Shown in pieces: positions 35,136-42,347 of a stretch of 44,032 nucleotides of DNA. Origin of the DNA: a virus; IMG/VR virus record IMGVR_UViG_3300027861_000053, positions 1 through 44,032 of that record; one strand, given 5' to 3'. Within the stretch, counting starts at the first letter, position 1, and each line of letters begins with the position of its first letter. The notes beneath the pieces are model-generated. The model was not told the origin of the DNA, searched no databases, and saw nothing but the letters and a program-made list of their open reading frames with translations. The translations under genes and the position numbers were made by a program.

Positions 35136-35690
35136 TTACCCTAATGATGACTCTCTTCCTGCTACCAATAAAGTAGCGCTTGTGTCTGTACTTAAAACGT
35201 AATCAACATATACTGGCATTGTGTCACCTGGTTGTAATCCAGAGAATTCAACACCTTGATCAACCGTGGGTAATAAACTTTTTACACCAGCAATAGTTAA
35301 TTTTGCGTTTGCGTTTCCACCGCTTATTGTTATTACGTCTCCAACCTTGTATCCACTACCTGCTGCGTTTACTACTGCAGCGGTAATTACATTGTTTGTA
35401 TCTGTTGTGTTTACTGTTAAACCAGTTCCTGACCCTCCAGTTGTTGCAACGCCGGTAGCTCCCGTGTATCCAGTTCCACCAGCTGTAATAGCTTGAAAGT
35501 CTACGACTGTGTTTTGCGGACCTAATGTACCAGCTACTATTACATTTACATCACCTGCACCACCAACGTATACTAAGGATCCAGCTAGAAAAGTTCCTAG
35601 CGTACCTGTTTGATTCATAAACTCCCACGCTGGTAAAGGATTTATTGTATCACTTTTTGTTATACTTATTGCTCTACTAAAATATCCCAT
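35136..35690 (-). CDS. Gly/Thr-rich virion protein, head decoration or fibre type (184 aa)
   Basis: The 184-residue protein is beta-rich and low in charged residues, with repeat-like GGTGYTGATGVATTGGSGTG and VNAAGSGYKVGDVITISGGN, the kind of sequence found in capsid decoration proteins or fibre stalks. The C-terminal part (GLQPGDTMPVYVDYVLSTDT) suggests a further small strand-rich domain. It starts at MGYFSRAIS behind a poly-A-rich leader. No sequence family can be named; a structural role in the virion is inferred from composition and the presence of similar ORFs among marine phage structural genes. Confidence 0.6.
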   Translation of the reverse strand: MGYFSRAISITKSDTINPLPAWEFMNQTGTLGTFLAGSLVYVGGAGDVNVIVAGTLGPQNTVVDFQAITAGGTGYTGATGVATTGGSGTGLTVNTTDTNNVITAAVVNAAGSGYKVGDVITISGGNANAKLTIAGVKSLLPTVDQGVEFSGLQPGDTMPVYVDYVLSTDTSATLLVAGRESSLG

Positions 35691-35700
35691 TTTTTTTTAT

Positions 35701-36099
35701 TTATTTGTTACTTATTGATTTATATTTCTCAAAACCACGCGAGCCAAAATAGGCTACATACACAGTTGTTAATAATTGTTTTAATAATTCTATCCACTCT
35801 TGCTCTACAGTAAAAGATATTTCGTGATGACTATCAACCCATATAAAAGCTATAGCCATGAAGGATAAGAATATAAGCGCCATAGGACGCGTATTTTTAC
35901 TTAACCACGAATCAGATGTCATATCCGACTCCCAGCGTTTTGTTATTTGGTCCTCTGCTGTTGCAGCTGCTTTTTCTACTATAACTTGGATTTCTTTTTT
36001 AATCTCAAGTTTTTCTTCTTCTGTAGTTGTTAGTTTATCGATAACGTCACCAACATCTTTGATAACGTTACCGCTTAACCATTCCCATATTTTTTTCAT
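35701..36099 (-). CDS. 3TM-type holin-like protein (132 aa)
   Basis: The sequence has an N-terminal charged helical region, then RWESDMTSDSWLSKN and RPMALIFLSFMAIAFIWV (first membrane span, about residues 72-89), and a second hydrophobic stretch ending in TTVYVAYFGSRGFEKYK. The motif pattern RW..DM.SDSWLSKN.RP, with YFGSRG.EK at the end, matches the holin family related to gene-transfer-agent 3TM holins (PF11351), from memory. It shares an ATGA overlap with the GldL-like gene upstream, so both are translated together. It may be the lysis holin, or act with its partner. The other holin candidate is at 5717-5869. Confidence 0.72.
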   Translation of the reverse strand: MKKIWEWLSGNVIKDVGDVIDKLTTTEEEKLEIKKEIQVIVEKAAATAEDQITKRWESDMTSDSWLSKNTRPMALIFLSFMAIAFIWVDSHHEISFTVEQEWIELLKQLLTTVYVAYFGSRGFEKYKSISNK

Positions 36100-36533
36100 T
36101 AGCCTTTCATTGCTTTTAATATTGAATAATAAGTTTTGCTCATATAAGAAGTGCGTTGAGCTAAAGAATTAGCCTCTGTATTAATTTTTATATAAGCATC
36201 AGTTGAACTTTTAATAAGTTTAAGTTGATTTTCATGAACTTTATTAATTAAAGAAATATTTTTAATAGCATCTTTAATTTCTTTAACGTATTCTTTTTGA
36301 GCATCTATAATAGTTTTAGGATTGTATGGATCAGTTTCGAGTGATTCATCTGTTTCATTTTCTGTTTTTTTATCAAACGCAGAATACGTAAACACAACAG
36401 CTTCTGTTACCATACCTATTGTCAATAATAATGAACCGCCGTTCCAATGTTGGATTTTAAACAAAGCTCCTAAAATAACAATTGCAGCTCCAATGCCGTA
36501 GAGCATATTTGTTAGACTTAAATTTTTTAACAT
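36099..36533 (-). CDS. GldL-like small membrane protein
   Basis: The first ~52 residues strongly resemble the membrane part of GldL, the subunit of the Bacteroidota gliding and type IX secretion motor. YGIGAAIVILGALFKIQHW forms TM1, then the N-G-G turn, then LLLTIGMVTEAVVFTYSAF as TM2. GldL has conserved charged residues here, and the likely equivalents K26, H29 and the membrane-embedded E44 (TEA) are present. The last ~90 residues are a helical soluble tail ending YMSKTYYSILKAMKG, reminiscent of the cytoplasmic end of GldL. At 144 residues it is shorter than the cellular protein. The partner GldM is absent. It overlaps the holin-like gene, so a membrane role is likely, but which one is inference. 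Confidence 0.75.
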   Translation of the reverse strand: MLKNLSLTNMLYGIGAAIVILGALFKIQHWNGGSLLLTIGMVTEAVVFTYSAFDKKTENETDESLETDPYNPKTIIDAQKEYVKEIKDAIKNISLINKVHENQLKLIKSSTDAYIKINTEANSLAQRTSYMSKTYYSILKAMKG

Positions 36534-36608
36534 AATATTTGATTTAATTATTATAAAGATTCAATATATAATCTCTATATTAATAATATCACATGTTATA
36601 ACAAATTA

Positions 36609-38534
36609 TTACGCGTTAGCTTCCATTGAATTAGCTTTTAACAAATCAAATTTATTTTTACCATCAGCATCTCCTGGATTATTTGCACCAATTAGTTTAT
36701 TCATTTCTGTAGATAAACCATCAAGATCTTCTACAAAATCTAATGCTCTAGCTTCATTAAAAAACCTTCCATCCGCCGGTCCACTTATAAATCCTTTTGG
36801 TGATTTAGTAAGTATATCTCTAGTTTTTTCAAGCATCCCTGGTGTAACCGTCTCCCAAGTTCCATTATTGTTTTTAAGAATACCCAGGTCATACATTGAT
36901 TTTTTTAATTCTTGAGCATAAGCGTATGGTTCTTTGCCTTCACTACCAGTATTAAAATAACCTTGGTCTGGAGTTGAATTAGCCGCGCTTCTTTGTGATA
37001 GATTTCGTAATCTATTATCAGCATTTGAAACATCATTAATTTTGTTTAACTTATCAACATATTGACCACCGTGACCAAGTAATTCATGATACGCTGTTGA
37101 GCTTGATCCTGTTGTATTAGCACCTAAAACATAACTAGGATTTTGACCTCTATTTTTACCATTATAATAAGCGTTATCAACTAATTGAGGAAAAATTTTA
37201 GTTCCATCTCCATAAATAGCTTTAACTGCTCCGTTTGGATTATAATTACCCTGAGAATCAAAAGCTAATTCAGCCACTAATTCATTCATGCTTTTTGAGT
37301 TACTTAACTTGTCTTGGTGTTGTTTTTTAAAATAATTAATATATTTTTCTCTAGTTTTAGGAGACATGTTTGCAACTATTTCTTTGTCCTTAAACGCGTT
37401 AAGTGAAAATGGTATTTCAGTTTTACTATCAAGTGTTTCTGTAATTAAATCAGTTAATCTTTGTTGCCCTTGTTCTGATCTCATATTATTAGCAGCAAAC
37501 TCCCTAGTTTCTCTAAACGTATTAGCTCCTTTTCTTAATTCCCTTGCTAATGGTTCTAACGATCTACCTAATTCTTTATCACTTCCGAGTAGCTTTCGGT
37601 TAACCATATCAACCAAATAATTTTTTTCTGAAGTTCTTTGGGGTAATTTACTAAAATCAAAAGAAAAATCTCCAATACCTCCTACGTTATCTAGATTGTA
37701 ATCTACATTGTTGGTTCCTCTTTGAGCGTTTATTGCTTGTTGAAAAGCATCTACACCGGCGTCATCAATATTATTACCTAACGCATTACTTATTGCGTTT
37801 GCGGTAGGTTTTCCTAGTCCAGCTAAAGGGTTGACAGTATTATTTAAAACTCTTCCAGTATAATTAGCTGCCCCTTTAATTCCAGTACCAGCGCCTCCAG
37901 CTCCTATCATGCCTAGCCCAACATTAAGAGTTGCAGAAGGAACCATACCAAGACCCATTTGAGTTTTAGCTTTTAATTTGTCAGAAAACGATAAGTTTGG
38001 ATCTGTTCTCATTGTCTCTATTTCTCTAGCTAATTGTGTTGTATTTCCAGTATCAAAACCTAAAAAAGAATTAATACCCATATCACCTAAAAGTGCTGAT
38101 GGATCTGACATATAAGCTAATGGTCTTTCTAATAAACTTAATGAGGCATTATGTATTTTTTCACCTCTTTCATTATTTATTGCTGCTTGTTTTTTTTCTT
38201 GTTCTGTTACAGGGCCTTGACTAATAGTTGCTCTATTTCTGTTTTGGTTCTTCTGTATTTTTTTTTCTTTTATTTTCTTAACTTGAGCTGCGTTCTTAAT
38301 TATTTGTTCTGAAGAAACGTCGTTGTTTTGTCTAAATTTTTCTACAGCTAGATTATCTGAAACATTTTGATTTAATAACCTTTCGTCAACTACAGATTCT
38401 TTAGTAGCAAGCTTATGATTTAGTAAACCTGCAAAGTCTTTTTTACTGTGAGGTGGACCACCCTCGTGTGATTTTAAAGGACTATGATTTACACCGCCTT
38501 GTAATCTTTTAAAAAAACCTTTTTTTAGTGCCAT
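36609..38534 (-). CDS. Large virion-associated protein with HExxGH zincin motif (641 aa)
   Basis: The 641-residue protein has a basic start (MALKKGFFKRLQGGVNHSPL), a long charged coiled-coil region to about residue 125, a Gly-rich hydrophobic region around 195-230 (LGMIGAGGAGTGIKGA), and a metallopeptidase-like motif H483-E484-L-L-G-H488 (TAYHELLGHGGQYVDKL). A later acidic candidate for the third zinc ligand occurs in GKEPYAYAQELKK. HExxGH is characteristic of some zinc peptidases, such as DPP III, but the surroundings do not resemble that family; many polyvalent phage proteins carry such zincin segments. It may act on peptidoglycan or phage proteins. The 75-base gap to the next gene holds no clear structure. 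Confidence 0.68.
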   Translation of the reverse strand: MALKKGFFKRLQGGVNHSPLKSHEGGPPHSKKDFAGLLNHKLATKESVVDERLLNQNVSDNLAVEKFRQNNDVSSEQIIKNAAQVKKIKEKKIQKNQNRNRATISQGPVTEQEKKQAAINNERGEKIHNASLSLLERPLAYMSDPSALLGDMGINSFLGFDTGNTTQLAREIETMRTDPNLSFSDKLKAKTQMGLGMVPSATLNVGLGMIGAGGAGTGIKGAANYTGRVLNNTVNPLAGLGKPTANAISNALGNNIDDAGVDAFQQAINAQRGTNNVDYNLDNVGGIGDFSFDFSKLPQRTSEKNYLVDMVNRKLLGSDKELGRSLEPLARELRKGANTFRETREFAANNMRSEQGQQRLTDLITETLDSKTEIPFSLNAFKDKEIVANMSPKTREKYINYFKKQHQDKLSNSKSMNELVAELAFDSQGNYNPNGAVKAIYGDGTKIFPQLVDNAYYNGKNRGQNPSYVLGANTTGSSSTAYHELLGHGGQYVDKLNKINDVSNADNRLRNLSQRSAANSTPDQGYFNTGSEGKEPYAYAQELKKSMYDLGILKNNNGTWETVTPGMLEKTRDILTKSPKGFISGPADGRFFNEARALDFVEDLDGLSTEMNKLIGANNPGDADGKNKFDLLKANSMEANA

Positions 38535-38536
38535 AT

Positions 38537-38863
38537 CTATGCGTTTTTAGCTTCGTTGTAGGCTTCTTTTTCCCAAGGTAAATTCTTAGCGCCTTCTTTC
38601 ATTGAAGATCTTGGGTATTCTTTGCCCTTCCAAAATACTGTATCATCATCATAATTTAAGTCTCCACGCTTTATTTGGTTCACATGAACCATCTCGTGAT
38701 CTACTACGTCTTGAATTTTATTAGGGTCTTTAATATCTTTATTAACTAGTATACCGCCTTTGTTTGTGGCCATTCCTAGTGTATTTTCATCCATATCAAC
38801 ATGTAATATAGGAGTATTTAATGTGCACTCACAGTACGGTGCCCCTTTCATTTTAAATGCCAT
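38537..38863 (-). CDS. Small zincin-like metallopeptidase protein (108 aa)
   Basis: This short protein has H56-E57-x-x-H60 in VVDHEMVHVNQIKRGDLNYD, with a third acidic ligand probably at E98 or E100 in PWEKEAYNEA; this is the order of a gluzincin. Only one small domain is present. I chose the start at 38863 (MAFKMKGAP) over the ATG at 38890 because the latter lies inside a hairpin terminator. It follows the 141-residue virion-like gene and is three bases before the 641-residue gene, which also has a zincin motif. Proteolysis of virion proteins or of host targets is possible; the substrate is unknown. Confidence 0.7.
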   Translation of the reverse strand: MAFKMKGAPYCECTLNTPILHVDMDENTLGMATNKGGILVNKDIKDPNKIQDVVDHEMVHVNQIKRGDLNYDDDTVFWKGKEYPRSSMKEGAKNLPWEKEAYNEAKNA

Positions 38864-38882
38864 ATAAGGAAGATTAAATAAA

Positions 38883-38906
38883 CCCCGCAACTATATAGCT
38901 ACGGGG
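38883..38906 (-). terminator. Hairpin terminator downstream of the 141-residue gene
   Basis: The minus strand reads CCCCGTAGCTATATAGTTGCGGGG, a near-perfect palindrome that folds with two G-U wobbles and is followed by TTTATTT. On the plus strand both wobbles become A-C mismatches, so it is tuned to the minus-strand RNA. It occupies the apparent start of the zincin-like ORF, which fixes that gene's start at the later ATG. Confidence 0.78.
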
Positions 38907-38923
38907 ATATTTAGGTTAGTTAA

Positions 38924-39349
38924 TTATACTATTGCTGCAGTTGCAATTGCAAAAGCAGAAAAATACATTTGAACTGGAGTAACAGCTTCATCAAGTCCTA
39001 ACTGAACAGTTGATTGCACACCTCCTGGATTAGCAGTCATTGCTGCGTATACAGCTTTTTGTGGTGACTTAGCTCCATTAGTAATAGTTGGGGCAGCTCC
39101 ACTACCATCTTTAGTTACTTTTACAGTAAGAGTTACTACTCTTTGACTTAAACTTAATGCTGGTACTGCTTCGTCAGTAGCTCCAGATCCCGTATGTGCA
39201 ACTTGAGTGCTTGCGGCACCGTCTAATACGATTGTTAATGCTCCAGCATTATATGCTACGCTTTGAATTTGTTCTACGTTAACTAATTCAATACCTTGAG
39301 CTGCAGGAGTTGTTGTGTTAACAATGTTGAATTTTAAAAATTTTGACAT
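38924..39349 (-). CDS. Probable virion structural protein (141 aa)
   Basis: The 141-residue product is mostly beta-type and lacks charged coiled coils. It starts SKFLKFNIVNTTTPAAQGIE and continues with alternating hydrophobic strands (SVAYNAGALTIVLDGA, VVTLTVKVTKDGSGA) and an Ala-rich end. The composition and a strong terminator directly after it are the profile of an abundant head or decoration protein in phages of this type. The start is preceded by an A-rich leader containing a small hairpin (39365-39376). The function is inferred from composition. Confidence 0.6.
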   Translation of the reverse strand: MSKFLKFNIVNTTTPAAQGIELVNVEQIQSVAYNAGALTIVLDGAASTQVAHTGSGATDEAVPALSLSQRVVTLTVKVTKDGSGAAPTITNGAKSPQKAVYAAMTANPGGVQSTVQLGLDEAVTPVQMYFSAFAIATAAIV

Positions 39350-39423
39350 TTTGTTTTGTTTTTTGGCTATTAAGCCTGGTTTGGTTTACTATTATTTTGA
39401 GTTTTGTACAGTCCTCTACTGTT

Positions 39424-39846
39424 TTATTTTTTCATGCCACACATTGAGGCAATACCTTTTTTCATCATAAGAGCTGGTTTACCTAAAGCTTTCATCATAG
39501 GAGCTGGGTTGTTGCCTGTGTTTATTGTGGGATCTGGTGCGCCAGATGCATCTCCTGCGTATCCCATATCACCACCAACTATTGATTGTGAATCAGGTGT
39601 CATATCTTCAGCTAAAACGTTGTGACCCATGTCTCCAGACATTTTAGGAGCTGCATTATGTTTAGCTCCTTTGCTTAATACTTTAGTAATGTTTTTAGCT
39701 GGTGGATCTCCGTACATTTTAGCAGCATGTTTATCATGCTCACTATTTTCTAAGTAATGTAATCTTGCTGAAGCGCTTAAGTCTTTGTCGTAAGCTTTTG
39801 TAGCATCATACTTTTGAGCATGATGGTTGTTTCCTGTGTAACCCAT
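39424..39846 (-). CDS. Hypothetical protein (140 aa)
   Basis: A polar, His-, Met- and Ala-rich protein with no hydrophobic core apparent in the first 110 residues (KHAAKMYGDPPAKNITKVLS; DMGHNVLAEDMTPDSQ) and a short conserved-looking end MKKGIASMCGMKK. Low-complexity proteins with similar endings occur in marine phage structural clusters, from memory. It may be a small internal head protein. No family or motif is recognised. It is separated from the next gene downstream by 74 bases containing only the hairpin described there. Confidence 0.55.
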   Translation of the reverse strand: MGYTGNNHHAQKYDATKAYDKDLSASARLHYLENSEHDKHAAKMYGDPPAKNITKVLSKGAKHNAAPKMSGDMGHNVLAEDMTPDSQSIVGGDMGYAGDASGAPDPTINTGNNPAPMMKALGKPALMMKKGIASMCGMKK

Positions 39847-39886
39847 AATTTTTGTTTTTTATTGTTGTTTTGGTTTGGTTTTTATT

Positions 39887-40174
39887 TTAACATTTCCAGC
39901 GTTTTCTAGCTGCTTTACCTCTTTCGCCAGTCCATCCTTTGGATCTAGCACAGAATGATTTTCTTCTTTTAGCAGCTTTACTTCCTGGTTTTACATCACC
40001 GGTTACTGCTGTTTTTAATTTACTTCCTGGGTTTTCTGCTCTGTATTTTTTAACTCCCTTAGAAGTCATACCAGCACCCTCTTTAGTAGTTCTAAAGTTT
40101 CTTCCTTTACCCTTAGTTGTTTTTCTAACTTTTAATATAGGGGAAGTAAACGGGTTATTTTCTTGTGAAAACAT
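39887..40174 (-). CDS. Basic DUF6321-like protein (95 aa)
   Basis: The C-terminal 60 residues hold a strongly basic, Cys-containing pattern: MTSKGVKKYRAENPGSKLKT near residues 36-55, RRKSFCARSKGW near 70-81, and KAARKRWKC at the end. This matches, from memory, a small domain (DUF6321-like) that recurs in marine phages and large algal viruses. The predicted charge and conserved Arg and Lys suggest binding to DNA or RNA, possibly in the head. It is one of the few small genes here with a recognisable sequence pattern. The function is unknown. Confidence 0.7.
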   Translation of the reverse strand: MFSQENNPFTSPILKVRKTTKGKGRNFRTTKEGAGMTSKGVKKYRAENPGSKLKTAVTGDVKPGSKAAKRRKSFCARSKGWTGERGKAARKRWKC

Positions 40175-40176
40175 TT

Positions 40177-40335
40177 TTATTTTTTTACACAGTTATTAAC
40201 CATCTTAACTTTACCACCCTTAGTTTTTTTACCACTAGGTGATTTTTTCTTGCCTTCAGCTTTGTATCCTTTCCAGCAACTAGCTGTAGCTTTAGCCGGA
40301 TGATTCATAACTTGTTTTATAAGCTGTAGACTCAT
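40177..40335 (-). CDS. Small basic hypothetical protein (52 aa)
   Basis: The reading frame continues to an ATG at 40440, but I choose the ATG at 40335 because it follows the stop of the upstream gene by one base, the spacing used elsewhere in this operon. The 52-residue protein is highly basic (KGYKAEGKKKSPSGKKTKGG near residues 22-41) and has two Cys. It could bind nucleic acid or pack in the head alongside the basic DUF6321-like protein two bases downstream. No family is recognised. Confidence 0.55.
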   Translation of the reverse strand: MSLQLIKQVMNHPAKATASCWKGYKAEGKKKSPSGKKTKGGKVKMVNNCVKK

Positions 40336-40336
40336 A

Positions 40337-40555
40337 TTATCTGTATACTTTAGCTTTTGAAGTAATAGGCCCAGCTTCATAACGCGTTGGAGCTTTAAGT
40401 ATTTGCACACCTGTAATTCCAGAGCTAGAACCTTCTCCATGAGGTCTTCCAGTTTGATCTAAAGGCCCATCCCATACGTGAGACTCACCTACCACACCAA
40501 CATGTTGACCTGGTTTTAATTTTTCCATTGAAGGATCGTATTTGTTACTATGCAT
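40337..40555 (-). CDS. Small hypothetical protein (72 aa)
   Basis: A 72-residue polar protein, Gly-, Ser- and His-rich (GVVGESHVWDGPLDQTGRPH near 20-39, then GEGSSSGITGVQILKAPTRY). It looks like an unstructured or beta-type small virion protein. It lies in a run of five small genes with close spacing on the minus strand. There is no motif to give a function, and its coding status rests on the regular packing and on the good start after an A-rich leader. Confidence 0.55.
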   Translation of the reverse strand: MHSNKYDPSMEKLKPGQHVGVVGESHVWDGPLDQTGRPHGEGSSSGITGVQILKAPTRYEAGPITSKAKVYR

Positions 40556-40576
40556 ATTTTTATTGTTTTATAATTG

Positions 40577-41641
40577 TTAGCTAAATAAACTACCTATTTT
40601 TTTTACAGTTCTTTGTAGTGCGTTGTCTGGATTTGCTTGATTTTTAGTAAAGTTATCAAGTTTTTTCTGAAGTCTAGCATGTTTTTTAAGCTGGCCATTA
40701 GCTTTAGCATCAGCCATTCTAGCTTTAATAGACGGCGCATTTCTTTTATGAAGACCTAAAAAACTCATTCTATGTTCTGGGTTAGACAGTTTTGATTTAT
40801 CAAAAGTTTGAGTGTTTTGATCTGTTAAAAAACTATATTTAGGAGTGGTTGATGCAGGTGGGGCTGTATTAATAGTTATTCCAGCTCCAGTACTAGCTGG
40901 GTTAGAATAAGAACCACTCATTCCACCACTTCCAGTTGAAGACGTGGGTAAACCTGGTAATCCAATACTTTTATATACATTATCTGTATCTCTTCTATAA
41001 TTTGTTTTTCCTTCTTGATTTAAATTTAAGTTTTGAACCGATTTTAAAGCATCCATAGCATTATAAACAGCAGAAGGATCTATCTTCATGCTAAGAGGTG
41101 ACATAGCTGCTGTTTTTTCTAATTCACCACCGTAAGTTTGCGCAGCGACTTGTCTAGTTGGATCACTAAAAGTGTTTAGTTGTCCACTCTCACCCACATT
41201 AGCGGGATCTATTAAGTTAGGATCTTGTGTATTATTCATATTATTATTTGTTATGTTTGGTTTTCCAGCTGGACCATATGTTAATAAATCTTGTTGAGAT
41301 TGAATTATATCTCTATTTCTAGCGGCATTTTGATAAGACATACCAGTTCTATCTCTATCAGTAACGTTAGCTTCACTATATCTTAACTCATCTGGTAATT
41401 GAAAGTTTTCATATCTTCCATCAATATTATTACCTAAACCATTAGCCCATTCTACTTTTTCTATAGGTTTTTCTGCAATTTCTTGCCCAGTTGCTTTTAA
41501 ATAAGATTCTCTTTGATACCAAGGAGTACCATCATTTATACCACCAGGTGCAAACGCAGCTTTATCTCTAGCTTGCTTGTCGTCTACCCGTTGTTGTAGC
41601 TGAGTGTTCATGGTATATGGCATGTTTGATCTAAAACCCAT
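40577..41641 (-). CDS. Hypothetical structural-type protein (354 aa)
   Basis: A 354-residue protein of low hydrophobicity, rich in Asn, Gln, Thr and Ser (NMNNTQDPNLIDPANVGES), with a Gly/Ser-rich linker near residues 230-260 and a basic helical C-terminus (KARMADAKANGQLKKHARLQ). This composition suits an internal head or connector protein or a disordered virion accessory. The C-terminal helix could bind DNA. I recognise no family. It precedes the small basic proteins in transcription and follows the wHTH-like gene by two bases. Confidence 0.55.
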   Translation of the reverse strand: MGFRSNMPYTMNTQLQQRVDDKQARDKAAFAPGGINDGTPWYQRESYLKATGQEIAEKPIEKVEWANGLGNNIDGRYENFQLPDELRYSEANVTDRDRTGMSYQNAARNRDIIQSQQDLLTYGPAGKPNITNNNMNNTQDPNLIDPANVGESGQLNTFSDPTRQVAAQTYGGELEKTAAMSPLSMKIDPSAVYNAMDALKSVQNLNLNQEGKTNYRRDTDNVYKSIGLPGLPTSSTGSGGMSGSYSNPASTGAGITINTAPPASTTPKYSFLTDQNTQTFDKSKLSNPEHRMSFLGLHKRNAPSIKARMADAKANGQLKKHARLQKKLDNFTKNQANPDNALQRTVKKIGSLFS

Positions 41642-41643
41642 TA

Positions 41644-42090
41644 TTATCTGTATTTATCTTTATTGACATTATAAATAGCTTTTGTCAGTACTTTATCTGT
41701 ATAACTGTTACCATTTATTATTTTATTTCTTCTTTTACTTATAGGTAAATCTTCATCACCTAACATTATCCTATATATCCTATTTATTAATTGCTTAAAT
41801 TTAAAAGATACAGCATATATATTATATTTTTGTGTTGTTCTATTTCTATTTCTCCAAACAACTATCCATTCGTTTTTAAGCAATCGATTCCAACGGCGGT
41901 TATCCCAACTATAGGAATAACTACCGGTTTTGAAATCTTGCTTAGAAAAGTGTTCTATAGATTCTAAATATATTAAAAGTTCTAAATCAGCGTCATTTAA
42001 GTCATTGTTTTTACAAGCCCACTTGCGTATTATACGGTAGTGTTTTAGCAGTTTAAGATTTTTTAAGTCCTCTGCGTCTAGCTTTCTCAT
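41644..42090 (-). CDS. Winged-helix-like basic DNA-binding candidate (148 aa)
   Basis: Residues 1-50 form a short helical stretch (LKHYRIIRKWACKNNDLNDA, DLELLIYLESIEHFSK), and residues 60-100 give a typical wing-like turn with aromatic and basic residues (WRNRNRTTQKYNIYAVSFK). The layout, helices then a turn and strand, resembles a MarR-like winged helix. It shares four bases (ATGA) with groES, so it is probably translated with the chaperonin genes. It may be a late-gene regulator. The fold call is by eye and moderate at best; alternatives include a small nucleic-acid-binding virion protein. Confidence 0.5.
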   Translation of the reverse strand: MRKLDAEDLKNLKLLKHYRIIRKWACKNNDLNDADLELLIYLESIEHFSKQDFKTGSYSYSWDNRRWNRLLKNEWIVVWRNRNRTTQKYNIYAVSFKFKQLINRIYRIMLGDEDLPISKRRNKIINGNSYTDKVLTKAIYNVNKDKYR

Positions 42091-42347
42091 AAAACAACAA
42101 CCACATCTTGTGATTTAATAACGTGATAAGTTAAATCTCCCACCTCTATTTTATGCCCAGCATGTCTATCAAAAAATATAGTGTCAGACTGTTTTAAGCC
42201 TTCAACTTCATTACCAATAGAAATAACTTTTGCTTTTATGTATCTAATGTCTTCTCTATGTGTTTCCGCTAGAATTAAACCACCTTTTGTTTCAGTGGTT
42301 ACATTTTTTTCTTTTTGTATTATTAAATTTCTACCTATTGCTTTCAT
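42087..42347 (-). CDS. groES: Co-chaperonin GroES (cpn10)
   Basis: The 86-residue protein follows the GroES fold from end to end: strand AIGRNLIIQKE, the mobile-loop region (NVTTETKGGLILAETHREDI) containing GGLIL as in cellular GroES, then IKAKVISIGNEV, the strand around SDTIFFDRHAG, and the closing strand HVIKSQDVVVVL. GroES rings cap the GroEL cavity and release folded substrate. It lies immediately downstream of groEL, and its start overlaps the end of groEL by 17 bases, the reverse of the usual cellular groES-groEL order. A phage-specific GroES probably pairs with the phage GroEL to fold the capsid or another virion protein. Confidence is high. Confidence 0.93.
   Translation of the reverse strand: MKAIGRNLIIQKEKNVTTETKGGLILAETHREDIRYIKAKVISIGNEVEGLKQSDTIFFDRHAGHKIEVGDLTYHVIKSQDVVVVL

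Noticed and set aside
36557-36574. AGATT / AATCT inverted repeat in the 75-base gap after the GldL-like gene start.
   Set aside because: A five-pair AT-rich stem is expected by chance in this composition, and it lacks any flanking signal.
39365-39376. Small hairpin GGCT-ATTA-AGCC ahead of the 141-residue virion gene.
   Set aside because: Only four base pairs and followed by an A-rich rather than a U-rich run on the coding strand, so not a terminator. It might be a leader stem, but the evidence is too weak.
40336-40440. The 87-codon form of the small basic protein starting at 40440.
   Set aside because: The extra 35 codons overlap most of the end of the neighbouring 72-residue gene in another frame; the ATG at 40335 follows that gene's stop directly and gives a cleaner gene.
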